A stretch of DNA of 64,000 nt from assembly GCF_900155965.1 (NCBI RefSeq), contig NZ_FTMG01000002.1:1-64000 (forward strand), read 5' to 3'. The DNA is from Mucilaginibacter lappiensis (lineage in GTDB: Bacteria > Bacteroidota > Bacteroidia > Sphingobacteriales > Sphingobacteriaceae). The notes below the pieces were generated by a model. It was not told the DNA's origin and searched no databases. It saw nothing but the letters and a program-made list of their open reading frames with translations. The position numbers and the translations under genes were made by a program. This document shows, one piece after another, positions 45,390-54,284 of the stretch. Position 1 is the stretch's first letter. Each line of letters starts with the position of its first letter.

Positions 45390-45451
45390 AAATCGCGAGG
45401 CTCTAATTGGTGCTATTAAAAAAACAAGTCACGAACGAATAAACTAGAACA

Positions 45452-46876
45452 ATGAAAAAATATATAATCCCCATTATTTCCCTGATATTATTTGCATCAG
45501 TCTCCGGCTGTCAAAAATGGAAAGGCGAACATACCGAGATTTACAGCTATACACCGCCTGCAGCTAACCCGGTAAGCGATAAAGCCCCGCTATCTTGTGG
45601 CGGCGGTAGCACGGTTAGTGCGGTAAAGGGCACCATGCTTAGCGGCAAAACCTACACTGTACAGGCTGGTTGCGACCTGGTTATTAACCCTTTAGACACC
45701 TTGTTGATGCAACCCGGCGTAACTTTAAATATGGGTGCAGGTAGCAGCTTGATTGTTTTGGGTACCTTGGTTAGCAATGGCTCAAAAAACCAGCCTAACT
45801 GGATTACCATTCCCGGGATAACCAAAAACGATGCGCCTGGTGGCCTTGCCCCTACTGCTGATCCTGCTTATGCTGGCAAATGGAAAGGTATTATTGGCGG
45901 ACCAACCTGTAACCTGATGGTATTGCGATGGACACACGTGGAATATGCCGGTTTAACCGAAGGCGACGCAACATCTAAGCTTGCCGATGCGGGATCGGGC
46001 AATCAATACAGCATTTTATTTGCCAATTACAAAGGCAGCTTTATCATGGAAGATTCCTGGTTATACGGCGGTGTGGATGATCCCATCCGTATATCGGCCG
46101 GGAAGGTAGCCATTTTCCGCAGTACGTTTGAAAAAAACGGAGCTATCGGTGGTGATTGTTTAAATGCCAAAGGAGGTACCGTTGGAACCATGGCTTATAA
46201 CCTTTTTATGGGAACAGCAACAAACGGTCAAAAAGCATCCAATAAAGGGCAGGCCATCGGCGCACCACAAACCAACCTGGTGATGTACAATAACACCTTT
46301 GTAAGCGGAGGATACCGGCAACAACAAAGCGGTCGTGGTGGCTGTATCAATTATGAAGAAGGTGCCGCGGGTATGTATTACAACAACGTAGCCATCAATT
46401 GCCGGTTTGGATACCGGGTGGTAGGCAATCCGGTTGCCGATGTGGCGCATCTTTCTTACGGCAATAACTATCAGTGGGCCGATTCATTAAGCGTGGCAAA
46501 CCAGTTTTATCCTACCGGATACATCACCCAGCCACAAAGTACCGATATTCCATCCATTACCACTTCCGCAAAATATCTTCCTACAAATTACCAACTGGGG
46601 TCAATTTATGATGGCAGCGATGTGGTTCAGAAAAACAACCCTGCATTTTTAAATTTTCCTTTGCCAACATCAGGTCACGCTCTTTCACAATATAGCGCCG
46701 TTGGCAATTTCAATTTCCATTTGCAACCGAGTTCTCCTCTGATCGGAAAAGGAAACACCGGTATAAAACCACTGATCACCGTTCCTTTGGATAAAATTTA
46801 CGGGCTATCTGATCCAACGCCTCCGGGAGCCGATCTCGGTTGCTACCAATTAAACGGCACAGGTAACCAACACTAA
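45452..46876 (+). CDS. Right-handed beta-helix lipoprotein
   Basis: A 474-residue lipoprotein with lipobox SVSGC (Cys20). The body is a parallel beta-helix with repeating N-rich strands (FRSTFEKNGAIGGDCLNAKG, NLVMYNNTFVSGG, YYNNVAINCRFGYRV). No catalytic set is evident; it may be an enzyme or a surface binding protein working with the TonB receptor before it. A perfect 32-bp palindrome follows its stop. Confidence 0.8.
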   Translation: MKKYIIPIISLILFASVSGCQKWKGEHTEIYSYTPPAANPVSDKAPLSCGGGSTVSAVKGTMLSGKTYTVQAGCDLVINPLDTLLMQPGVTLNMGAGSSLIVLGTLVSNGSKNQPNWITIPGITKNDAPGGLAPTADPAYAGKWKGIIGGPTCNLMVLRWTHVEYAGLTEGDATSKLADAGSGNQYSILFANYKGSFIMEDSWLYGGVDDPIRISAGKVAIFRSTFEKNGAIGGDCLNAKGGTVGTMAYNLFMGTATNGQKASNKGQAIGAPQTNLVMYNNTFVSGGYRQQQSGRGGCINYEEGAAGMYYNNVAINCRFGYRVVGNPVADVAHLSYGNNYQWADSLSVANQFYPTGYITQPQSTDIPSITTSAKYLPTNYQLGSIYDGSDVVQKNNPAFLNFPLPTSGHALSQYSAVGNFNFHLQPSSPLIGKGNTGIKPLITVPLDKIYGLSDPTPPGADLGCYQLNGTGNQH

Positions 46877-46891
46877 TTTTTAATTTACCAG

Positions 46892-46923
46892 AGCGATAGC
46901 TGAATGTACATTCAGCTATCGCT
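46892..46923. terminator. Perfect 32-bp palindrome, probable terminator or attenuator
   Basis: Half site AGCGATAGCTGAATGT is followed directly by its exact reverse complement; TTATAAT follows. It stands between the lipoprotein and the phosphatase genes, and may reduce read-through to the last gene. Confidence 0.6.
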
Positions 46924-46940
46924 TTATAATCCCATCATCC

Positions 46941-47498
46941 ATGAAATTACTTATTAAAAGCGGCACCATATTACTGGTTTGCGCTTGGTTTATAACAACA
47001 ACCGCCTTCGCTCAATCTGCTGATTTAAAGATCATATTTATACGCCATGCCGAAAAACCAGTAAAAGGCGATAACCTCACCTGCCAGGGAGTGAACAGAT
47101 CGTTAAAACTTCCGGCTGTTATTAATGCCAAATTTGGTGTTCCGGCTTATCTTTTCGTCCCGGCTATGGGTTTAGGAGAAGCAACCAAACATTCCCGGAT
47201 GTTTCAAACTATCGTTCCTTTGGCCGCAAAATATAACCTGACGGTTAACAGCAGCCGGCAGGAAAAGGATTCATTGGGAATGGCTGCCGATCTTAAAAGC
47301 AGAGCCGGAACTACCCTGGTAGTTTGGGAACATAATAATATTGTGCCCATTGTAAAAGCATTAGGTGTAAAAGAAGCCGGCCTAAAATGGCCCGATGACG
47401 ATTATGACAGCATCTGGGTAGTAACGTTCAAAAACGGAAATGCCACAATTACCTTTGATAAGGAAAATATACGCCCTTCTGCCGATTGCGGCTTTTAG
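46941..47498 (+). CDS. Secreted histidine phosphatase superfamily protein
   Basis: A 185-residue exported protein (signal peptide ending TTAFAQ). The histidine phosphatase core motif is IRHAEKP with R35 and nucleophile H36, and the late catalytic EH is in VVWEHNNIVPI. It would release phosphate from an unknown substrate in the periplasm. The family covers phytases, sugar phosphatases and SixA-like enzymes; the short length with few insertions gives no substrate hint. Last gene of the TonB receptor module. Confidence 0.85.
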   Translation: MKLLIKSGTILLVCAWFITTTAFAQSADLKIIFIRHAEKPVKGDNLTCQGVNRSLKLPAVINAKFGVPAYLFVPAMGLGEATKHSRMFQTIVPLAAKYNLTVNSSRQEKDSLGMAADLKSRAGTTLVVWEHNNIVPIVKALGVKEAGLKWPDDDYDSIWVVTFKNGNATITFDKENIRPSADCGF

Positions 47499-47674
47499 CT
47501 TTTCTGTGCCTGCTCGGGTCCTGCTTTGGTTACTCTTATCAACTTTTATTGATAAACATTTTGCTTATCCCTCTTTTTTCTTTTTTTGATCAAGATGGGT
47601 TGTGTATCTTTATATACCTTCCTAAGATCACGGCATATATTATCAATCAATTATATCCTTAAAAACAGAAAAAC

Positions 47675-48196
47675 ATGTTAGAGAACCTACTTCAATTAGT
47701 GACACAAAATGCAGGAGATGCGATTACCAATAATCCTCAGATTCCGAACGAACACAACGAAGCTGCTGTACACGATGCATCCTCATCCATCATGGATGTA
47801 TTAGGCAGCCACGCCTCATCAGGTGGTGGTGGCCTATCAGGTGTTCTGGACCTGCTTAAAGGTGTTGGTGGCGATTTGACCAGCAATCCTATTGTGGGGC
47901 AAATTATACAACAGTTTAGCGGTAAATTACAAGATAATTATGGCGTTGACGGTGCGGCGGCTCAATCAACGGCAAGCAGCCTGATACCTCAGGTTTTAGG
48001 ACAATTAGCCAATAAAACAAACGATACCAGCGATAGCTCTTTTAATATTCAAAGCATTTTAGGCTCATTAGGTGGTGCTGACGGCAAATTTGATATGAGC
48101 GATGCCCTTAATCTTTTTCATGGAGGCGGCGACAACGCAGAAGGCGGCGGAGGCATATTAGGAAAGCTGACCGGTTTATTTGGAGGGTCCAAATAG
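47675..48196 (+). CDS. DUF937 family protein
   Basis: A 173-residue glycine- and serine-rich protein with the DUF937 pattern: an N-terminal MLENLLQLVTQNAGDAITNN helix, alternating LLKGVGGDL and QIIQQFSGKL segments, and FNIQSILGSLGGADG. No signal peptide. Function unknown; such proteins are common across Bacteroidota. It ends with a GLFGGSK tail and is followed by a strong terminator. Confidence 0.82.
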   Translation: MLENLLQLVTQNAGDAITNNPQIPNEHNEAAVHDASSSIMDVLGSHASSGGGGLSGVLDLLKGVGGDLTSNPIVGQIIQQFSGKLQDNYGVDGAAAQSTASSLIPQVLGQLANKTNDTSDSSFNIQSILGSLGGADGKFDMSDALNLFHGGGDNAEGGGGILGKLTGLFGGSK

Positions 48197-48234
48197 GTTA
48201 AACGTCGATTCCTTTTATATCGAGCAGATAATTT

Positions 48235-48269
48235 AAAAGCCTTGATTGCTAAAAACAATCAAGGCTTTT
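48235..48269. terminator. Bidirectional intrinsic terminator
   Basis: AAAAGCCTTGATTG (48235-48248) pairs perfectly with CAATCAAGGCTTTT (48256-48269), a 14-bp stem. It ends the DUF937 gene on the plus strand and the tRNA-Pro gene on the minus strand. Confidence 0.8.
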
Positions 48270-48276
48270 ATTTTCG

Positions 48277-48350
48277 TCGGGATGGCGGGATTCGAACCCA
48301 CGACCTCCAGCACCCCATGCTGGCGCGATACCGGGCTACGCTACATCCCG
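48277..48350 (-). tRNA. tRNA-Pro (anticodon GGG)
   Basis: A full cloverleaf reads on the minus strand: acceptor CGGGATG with CATCCCG and discriminator A, D-arm with AGCCCGGTATCGCG, anticodon stem CCAGC/GCTGG with loop ATGGGGT (anticodon GGG at 48314-48316), and T-arm with GGTTCGAATCC. The 3' CCA is not encoded. A terminator follows 7 bases beyond the 3' end. Confidence 0.96.
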
Positions 48351-48365
48351 AAATGGTTGGGAAGG

Positions 48366-48394
48366 CAAATATAATAAGTAGCCACTTATCTCAA
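48366..48394 (-). promoter_or_regulatory. Promoter of tRNA-Pro
   Basis: On the minus strand TTG (48392-48394) and TATATTTG (48366-48373) are 18 bases apart; the tRNA begins 15 bases further. Confidence 0.55.
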
Positions 48395-48530
48395 AATGAT
48401 TTATACAAAAGTTGTGCTAACTCACCCAACCATGTTGATTACTTCGGAAAAGCCCCCTTTACGAACAACAACTTATAATCCTCGAAAAACCTTATTTTAG
48501 TTGTAATTATAAACCCTCAAAATTACCGGA

Positions 48531-50132
48531 ATGCCTATTCATCATTTACCATCTGTGCAAATTGCGGCAAGATCATGGTCTGGATTCTGCAAAAAGCAAT
48601 TGTTTGCCTTAGTTTTATGCTTATTATTCTTTAATAATGCTCTTTACGCCCAAAAAGCAAGCTCATTTCCTATCAGCACGCCTGAGGCGGAGGGGGTTTC
48701 CGCAGCCGGAATTGACAGTTTTCTGAATGCGGCAGTACAAAGCAAACATGAGTTTCATAGTTTTATGTTTTTACGACATGGTAAAATAATAGCTCAAGGC
48801 TGGTGGAACCCCTATCAGTCAATGCTAAGACATAGTCTTTATAGCTGCAGCAAAAGCTTCACCTCTACCGCTATTGGCTTTGCCGTTGGCGAAAAGCGCC
48901 TGTCGGTAAATGATAAAGTGGTCTCTTTTTTTGCCGGCAGCTTACCGGATACCATAAAGCCTTACCTGGCAGCACTTACTGTAAAAGATCTATTAACTAT
49001 GAGTGTTGGCCAAGCTATTGACCCTACTTTTGCCATTGTATCCAAAGAGGATAATTGGATAAAGGCTTTCCTGGCATTACCGATAGCACATAAACCTGGC
49101 AGTACGTTTTTATATAATTCCATGGCTACGTTTATGCTATCGGCAATTGTGCAAAAAGTAACCGGGCAAAAAGAAGTTGATTATCTTAAACCACGCCTCT
49201 TTGACCCCTTGGGGATAACAGGCATGGACTGGGAAATTAATAAGCAAGGCATCAATACCGGTGGCTGGGGGCTGCGTGTAAAGACGGAGGATTTGGCTAA
49301 ACTGGGGCAGTTTTACCTGCAAAAGGGCGTATGGAATGGAAAGCAATTGTTGCCAAAAGAATGGGTTGAGGAAGCCACATCCATTAAAATTGACCAGGCG
49401 CCAGGCGTTGCTCAAAGTAGAAAAGACTCTAGCGACTGGATGCAGGGTTATTGTTATCAATTTTGGCGCTGTCGTCATAATGCATTCCGGGCCGATGGTG
49501 CTTTCGGACAGTACATCATTGTGATGCCCGATCAGGATGCTGTGATCGCGATAACGTCGGAAACGGCCGACATGCAGGGAGAACTTAACCTGATATGGAA
49601 ATATTTACTCCCGGCTATGCATCCAAAGGCATTACCGCTCGACAAGGCAAATGATGTTAAGCTCGATAAACATTTAGCTGCTTTAAGTTTACCGCCGGCA
49701 ACTAATACAGGCAACAATACTAACAGCAATTTTACGAAAACATTTTCCATTCAACCTAATGATCTTCATATCAGTTCCATAACCTTTAACATGACCAACA
49801 ATGTTTGCCATGTAACCTTAAAAAAGGATTCGGCCAGCTATATACTTAATTTTGAAACCGGCAAATGGCTGCCAGGCAAAACTGATATGCAGGGCCCGGG
49901 CTTAGTTACCGGGGGCAGGGAAGATTTTTCATTATTGGTCCCTTACAATGTGGAGGGTAGTTATGGATGGAATGACAGCCAGACATTGCAATTAAAACTA
50001 CGCTATATAGAAAGCCCGCATACAGAAACCATCACCTGCCATTTCAACGATCAGCAGTTAAATGCCGATGTAGAGTACAGCTTTAACTATGGCAGAAATA
50101 AGTTGGTGTTACACGGGGAGTTAGTTAAATAA
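48531..50132 (+). CDS. Secreted serine hydrolase, beta-lactamase (class C-like) family
   Basis: A 533-residue exported protein with a signal peptide ending NALYAQ after a basic stretch. The penicillin-binding fold motif SxxK is S105-C-S-K108. The second motif reads Y-N-S rather than the usual Y-S-N, and the third box (HxG/KTG) is weak. A C-terminal beta-rich extension (about 390-533) follows. It may be an esterase or peptidase rather than a beta-lactamase. It converges on the gene at 50149 with a shared hairpin. Confidence 0.85.
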   Translation: MPIHHLPSVQIAARSWSGFCKKQLFALVLCLLFFNNALYAQKASSFPISTPEAEGVSAAGIDSFLNAAVQSKHEFHSFMFLRHGKIIAQGWWNPYQSMLRHSLYSCSKSFTSTAIGFAVGEKRLSVNDKVVSFFAGSLPDTIKPYLAALTVKDLLTMSVGQAIDPTFAIVSKEDNWIKAFLALPIAHKPGSTFLYNSMATFMLSAIVQKVTGQKEVDYLKPRLFDPLGITGMDWEINKQGINTGGWGLRVKTEDLAKLGQFYLQKGVWNGKQLLPKEWVEEATSIKIDQAPGVAQSRKDSSDWMQGYCYQFWRCRHNAFRADGAFGQYIIVMPDQDAVIAITSETADMQGELNLIWKYLLPAMHPKALPLDKANDVKLDKHLAALSLPPATNTGNNTNSNFTKTFSIQPNDLHISSITFNMTNNVCHVTLKKDSASYILNFETGKWLPGKTDMQGPGLVTGGREDFSLLVPYNVEGSYGWNDSQTLQLKLRYIESPHTETITCHFNDQQLNADVEYSFNYGRNKLVLHGELVK

Positions 50133-50156
50133 GATGATACATTGTCTATCATCTTA
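50130..50156. terminator. Hairpin between convergent genes
   Basis: TAAGATGATA (50130-50139) pairs with TATCATCTTA (50147-50156). It includes the stop codons of both flanking genes. Confidence 0.5.
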
Positions 50157-50694
50157 TTTCTATCTCATGCCCCAAATCAACAAAAAATTGTTTTAACAAC
50201 TCATATACTTTAACATCCGCGTTTATTTCTGAAAACATTTTTGTGGCCATATATTCGCAACTAAAGCAAATATTTAATGTAGATACAATGTTTCCTTCAT
50301 CATCATAAAAAACAATAGCATCTCTATAAACAGGAGCACACATCCATTGTGGAATATCTTTTGCTTCTATTCTTAAAATGGCGATTAACTGTTCAATTTT
50401 CGGGTCTGTTCTTTTTAATACCTGTATTTTTTCACTTGAGGGATGAAACTTCCCCTTAATGTCAATCAGGTATCTTGTTTCACCTTCATCACTTAATTTT
50501 AAAAACTCTCTCTCTTCGTCTGCGGTTAGCTTTCGCTTTCTCTTACGTTCTTTTAGTTTAATATATTCGGCCAGCCGTTCTTTCCTCCGCACTTCAAATT
50601 CTTCCCCTCTTTGGAATGAATAGGTTTCAATATAATCAAAATGCAATTCATCTATATAATCTGAAGACGTTTTATAACTGTAAGGCATTATCAT
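50149..50694 (-). CDS. Hypothetical protein with CxxC-type motif
   Basis: A 181-residue cytoplasmic protein. The N-terminal half is very rich in Lys, Arg and Glu (RRKERLAEYIKLKERKRKRK) and probably helical. The C-terminal half has VFYDDEGNIVSTLNICFSCE, a short beta segment leading to a CFSC pair. No family recognised. It starts 13 bases after the upstream hydrolase stop, so the two are probably co-transcribed, but a shared role is not evident. Confidence 0.65.
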   Translation of the reverse strand: MIMPYSYKTSSDYIDELHFDYIETYSFQRGEEFEVRRKERLAEYIKLKERKRKRKLTADEEREFLKLSDEGETRYLIDIKGKFHPSSEKIQVLKRTDPKIEQLIAILRIEAKDIPQWMCAPVYRDAIVFYDDEGNIVSTLNICFSCEYMATKMFSEINADVKVYELLKQFFVDLGHEIEIR

Positions 50695-50707
50695 TTAGTT
50701 GTGTTTT

Positions 50708-52546
50708 TTACTTATTAACCGGCAGCTCAATACAGCTTGCAAATTTTGCAGAGTGATAGATTTTTTGCGTTGCGGTTTGATAGTCACTTTCTTTAGCTTC
50801 ATAGATATTGGGCACAAACTTTTGCGGATTCCGGTCATATATCGGGAACCAGGTACTTTGAACCTGTACCATAATGCGATGCCCTTTCTTAAATACGTGG
50901 TCAGCTCCATGCAGGTCAATGGCATATGCTTCTACCTTGCCCGGTATTAGCGGTTCTGGCTTACTAAAGCTGTTTCTGAAACGTGCCCTGAAAATATCTG
51001 AGGAGATCATTAATTCATATCCAGACATCTTCAGCTCTTTCTTATAAAATTTAGGATAAACATCTATTAATTTCACCACCCAATCAGCATCCGTTCCGCT
51101 GGTTGAAGCAAACAATTTAGCCAAAACATTTCCGGTAATGGTTACATCCTCCGTAAGTGTATCCGTTTGCCATTGAACAACATCCGGGCGGTTATCTACA
51201 AAACGTTGATTGTCGGTAAGCCAATAATACCAGCGCGAATTGGTGCCGTAAGTTTCTTCTATAGGCCTTACCCGGTATGGCACTGGCTTAGCCGGGTCAG
51301 AAACATAGCTATCGTAAGCCTTCGTTTCTGCGGCTGTTGGCTTCTCAAAGGAAAGCTTGCCATTGGCATGAAAATAAATGTTTTTGGTTACGCTTTCTTT
51401 TGGCGGCCAGGCGGTATAAGTTTTCCATTGGTTGGATCCGGTTTGAAAAGAGATCGCTTCTGCAAACTTTCCGTCTCCTTTCCCCTTCAAATACCAGGCA
51501 AACCATTTGGCCTGTATCTGTTCCCTGAAATAAGTGGCGGTAGGTTGATCATCAAATTTTATATTTCCCAGGCTTTTGCCTGTGCCGTTGGCCCACTGGC
51601 CATGCAGCCAGGGTCCCATAACAATAAAGTTTCGGTTACTGCTGTCTCTTTTCTCTAATCGCCTGTAAACATCCTGCGGACCAACCATATCCTCTTCATC
51701 CCACCAACCACCTACATGTTGTATCGGTATCCGGGGATAATCCAGCCGGTAAGCCAATGCTTGCTTTTGCCAGAAAGCGTCATAATTTGGATGAGCTATA
51801 AAGTTGTTCCAGGTAGGAAGACTGCTGTGCGCATACATTTTATTAATATTGGATAAAGGGCCGAGCCTTAAATACCAATCATAAGTATCGTATTCGCCAA
51901 AGTCATATAAAGAATCGGTTTTAGCGGCCTCGGTAAGTACCGAGTATTCAAATCCGTAACTTAACCTGAATGCTCCATTATGATGAAAATCATCATTCAT
52001 AAACATATCGGACGGTGTAGCTTGTTCCGATGCTGCCTTTAAGGCGGGGTGCGGATCCGCTGCTGCTATAATTGAGGTCCAACCATCGTAAGAAATACCA
52101 TAAATTCCTGCTTTTCCATTATTATCAGGAATGTTTTTGAGCAGCCAGTCAATGGTGTCATAAGTATCGCTAGCCTCATCAATAGATTTTGGGGCTTTTT
52201 TATCGCGACTTACCCTGGTCATTTCAAATTTTCCTTCGGATAAATATCGCCCTCGGATATCCTGTGCTACAAAGAAATACCCATCGGAAGACAGCTCTTT
52301 AGTATAATCGCTTTTTTCAGGGCTTCGGGTTGAGCTCACACCATAAGGTGTACGAGTTATCAAAAAAGGAAGTTTATCGGTCGGATATTTAGGTGAGTAA
52401 ATAATCGTATGTAATTTCACACCATCCCTCATAGGTATCATCACCTCCATTCGTTTATACTTGTCGGCTGTAGTATCCTGTTGTGCAAATAAAATAGTAC
52501 CGGATAACAGTAAAAGCAGGTGTATAAATATTGTTTTTATAGCCAT
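50708..52546 (-). CDS. CocE/NonD family alpha/beta hydrolase (X-Pro dipeptidyl-peptidase S15 type)
   Basis: A 612-residue exported enzyme with a signal peptide (LLLLLSGTILFAQ). The alpha/beta hydrolase nucleophile is S152 in GIYGISYDGW, the oxyanion strand is YGVSSTRSP, and the C-terminal jelly-roll of S15 proteins follows (VEAYAIDLHGADHVFKKGHR). Members cleave X-Pro peptides, cocaine-like esters or cephalosporin esters; the substrate here is unknown. It is transcribed toward the 50149 gene. Confidence 0.88.
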   Translation of the reverse strand: MAIKTIFIHLLLLLSGTILFAQQDTTADKYKRMEVMIPMRDGVKLHTIIYSPKYPTDKLPFLITRTPYGVSSTRSPEKSDYTKELSSDGYFFVAQDIRGRYLSEGKFEMTRVSRDKKAPKSIDEASDTYDTIDWLLKNIPDNNGKAGIYGISYDGWTSIIAAADPHPALKAASEQATPSDMFMNDDFHHNGAFRLSYGFEYSVLTEAAKTDSLYDFGEYDTYDWYLRLGPLSNINKMYAHSSLPTWNNFIAHPNYDAFWQKQALAYRLDYPRIPIQHVGGWWDEEDMVGPQDVYRRLEKRDSSNRNFIVMGPWLHGQWANGTGKSLGNIKFDDQPTATYFREQIQAKWFAWYLKGKGDGKFAEAISFQTGSNQWKTYTAWPPKESVTKNIYFHANGKLSFEKPTAAETKAYDSYVSDPAKPVPYRVRPIEETYGTNSRWYYWLTDNQRFVDNRPDVVQWQTDTLTEDVTITGNVLAKLFASTSGTDADWVVKLIDVYPKFYKKELKMSGYELMISSDIFRARFRNSFSKPEPLIPGKVEAYAIDLHGADHVFKKGHRIMVQVQSTWFPIYDRNPQKFVPNIYEAKESDYQTATQKIYHSAKFASCIELPVNK

Positions 52547-52698
52547 CGTATTATTCGTGATAATATAAAGCTAATTAATTTTAACGAATGTGTAGTGATT
52601 GTTGACCACCTATTCAGTGACATCTCTAATTAACTATTGTCTTTAAAAGTTATCGTGACGCCAGGATATTTGCAAGGTTCTGAACTAGAAAACAGCTT

Positions 52699-52750
52699 GA
52701 TCAATAAAAAAAGCCCTTAAATTATATATTTAAGGGCTTTTTTATTGATC
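52699..52750. terminator. Long bidirectional terminator-like hairpin
   Basis: GATCAATAAAAAAAGCCC begins a stem of about 23 bp whose other arm ends GGGCTTTTTTATTGATC, with one bulged A. Read leftward it would end transcripts coming from a tRNA at 52760, exactly as the terminator at 48235-48269 does for tRNA-Pro. Confidence 0.7.
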
Positions 52751-52759
52751 TTGTTAAAG

Positions 52760-52774
52760 TCGGGATGGCAGGAT
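52760..52774 (-). other. tRNA 3' end remnant, possible attachment site
   Basis: TCGGGATGGCAGGAT matches the 3' end of the intact tRNA-Pro at 48277 (TCGGGATGGCGGGAT) in 14 of 15 bases and reads as a discriminator, acceptor strand and start of the T-arm. Beyond it similarity to any tRNA stops abruptly at GCATCC. A terminator follows on the correct side. Confidence 0.45.
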
Positions 52775-53410
52775 GCATCCTAAACTCTCTATATTGTTGA
52801 AAATCTGCAAATTACAAACTCTCAAAATTGAGAGGGTGCAGAATAGGGCATTTTTCAATTCATAACAAAATGAACTATTTCACATGGTTTGACTGCTTTC
52901 TTTGTGTCTTGCCGGCGCTTTACAAAAATAACATTAACTGTATTAAGAACCAAAAATAAAGTCAAAGAATTGTAGTTTTTCCAACTTGTATTTCTTTAAA
53001 AGAAATACATATTATAAGCGAATTATTTTACTTATAATATGGATTTTTAGCTATAAATCCATTGTTTATATAAGTGCATTTTGTTCACAAACCCGCTTTT
53101 ACGCGAAAAAAAGCCCTTTTGTTTTTCTTATTTTTTTTTCATTCAAAAAATAATCACTTGTATTTTTAAAAATAGTTTACAATCTTTACGAATAACTTAA
53201 CGTAAAACGAAATATATCAGTTTTGTTGTTTACCTTAAAGTTAAAGGTGTCGAGCATATCCAAGCCGACGATAATTAAAACCTAAACTTTAAAAATCTGA
53301 TTAAGTGAATACAACAAAAGCAATATAACATCTCAATAAACTTATACAATAATTAAACCTTATCACAATCAATTTACGGGCTGGTAACCGGGATTGAATA
53401 TTTATAACGT

Positions 53411-53998
53411 ATGCCCGTCAATCATTTTATCCAGTTACTCAATAGTTATCTTCCCCTTTCGGAAGCTTATCAAGATTTCACACGTCATCACGTGCAAACG
53501 ATACATGCAAAAGCGAAAGAAATACTGTTGCCATTAAATCATCACAAACTTGTTTTTATTTTTGTCTTTAAAGGGATGATCTTTTCCTGGCGAAACGATG
53601 GTGCGGGTAACGTTGTACCACGTAATTTTACACATGAAGGCCAATTGACCGGAACAACTATCCATCCACTTTACCCGGTCGTAATCCCTGACGGAATAAG
53701 TTGCTTGGAAGATAGTATAGTTGTAATGGGTGAGATCGCAATTGCAAAGCCAGCAATCGAATTGTTTGACGAAGCCCGTGAATTAATTAACATTTTGGTC
53801 CACCAAAATCAATATCATCAACAGGAGTTACAGGAGGCATTGTTAATACATGATGCCGAACACCGTTTTAAGAAGATGCAGTCGCTAGCGCCTGAATTAT
53901 TCAAAAGAGTTCCCGAGCGTTTACTTGCGCCATATCTAAATATGAGCAGAGTACATTTTAACAGGCTTAAAAACCGTGTTTACAAAGGGCCGCGTTAA
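53411..53998 (+). CDS. Crp/Fnr-like transcriptional regulator
   Basis: A 195-residue protein of the Bacteroidota Crp/Fnr-like type, with an N-terminal cyclic-nucleotide-binding-like beta barrel (about 20-120) and a C-terminal helical region with RLLAPYLNMSRVHFNRLKNR as the DNA-recognition end. The barrel is degenerate: LVFIFVFKGMIFSWRNDGAG replaces the usual GD.....Y.V.SG pattern, so ligand binding is uncertain. A perfect 30-bp palindrome lies 23 bases beyond its stop, between it and the MauE-like gene, and may be its target. Confidence 0.65.
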   Translation: MPVNHFIQLLNSYLPLSEAYQDFTRHHVQTIHAKAKEILLPLNHHKLVFIFVFKGMIFSWRNDGAGNVVPRNFTHEGQLTGTTIHPLYPVVIPDGISCLEDSIVVMGEIAIAKPAIELFDEARELINILVHQNQYHQQELQEALLIHDAEHRFKKMQSLAPELFKRVPERLLAPYLNMSRVHFNRLKNRVYKGPR

Positions 53999-54021
53999 GC
54001 AATAAGTATTCCAAATATTCC

Positions 54022-54051
54022 CAAAAGTTGTAACATATGTTACAACTTTTG
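54022..54051. promoter_or_regulatory. Perfect 30-bp palindrome, candidate operator
   Basis: Half site CAAAAGTTGTAACAT is followed directly by its exact reverse complement. The centre GTAAC-ATAT-GTTAC has the size and symmetry of Crp/Fnr-class sites. No T-tract follows. It lies 234 bases before the MauE-like gene and just after the Crp-like gene. Confidence 0.6.
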
Positions 54052-54284
54052 TGCTACCTCACACCCTAACTTTGTTTTGTCAAAAGGTTTCACAGCACTA
54101 CTTTACAGAAAAACTATTCCTGTAAATATCTGCCGAAGGATCAGAATATTTGACCGCTTATTTAACTGAATAATAAATCAAAAAGGAAAGGAGCGCGGTG
54201 ACAAACAGAAGTGAATTAAAATTGCGGGTTACGCACCTGCCGGTAACGTACGTTATTAATTAAAGATGGCTAATCTTAATTATC

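Larger units (their letters stand above)
52547..53410. other. 864-base gene-free region, AT-rich on its right side
   Basis: Contains a long bidirectional hairpin (52699-52750), a 15-base tRNA 3' remnant (52760-52774), and then about 600 AT-rich bases with small inverted repeats: TATTATAAG/CTTATAATA near 53010-53038 and TGGATTTT/AAATCCA near 53040-53062. No gene seen. The promoter of the Crp-like gene should lie in its last part. Confidence 0.55.

Noticed and set aside
48277..52774. A mobile element bounded by tRNA-Pro and the 52760 fragment
   Set aside because: For a minus-strand tRNA the duplicated 3' end should lie to its left, not its right, and no integrase lies between.
54022..54051. 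Intrinsic terminator of the Crp-like gene
   Set aside because: No T-tract on either side and no loop in the perfect palindrome; operator is preferred, though termination is not fully excluded.
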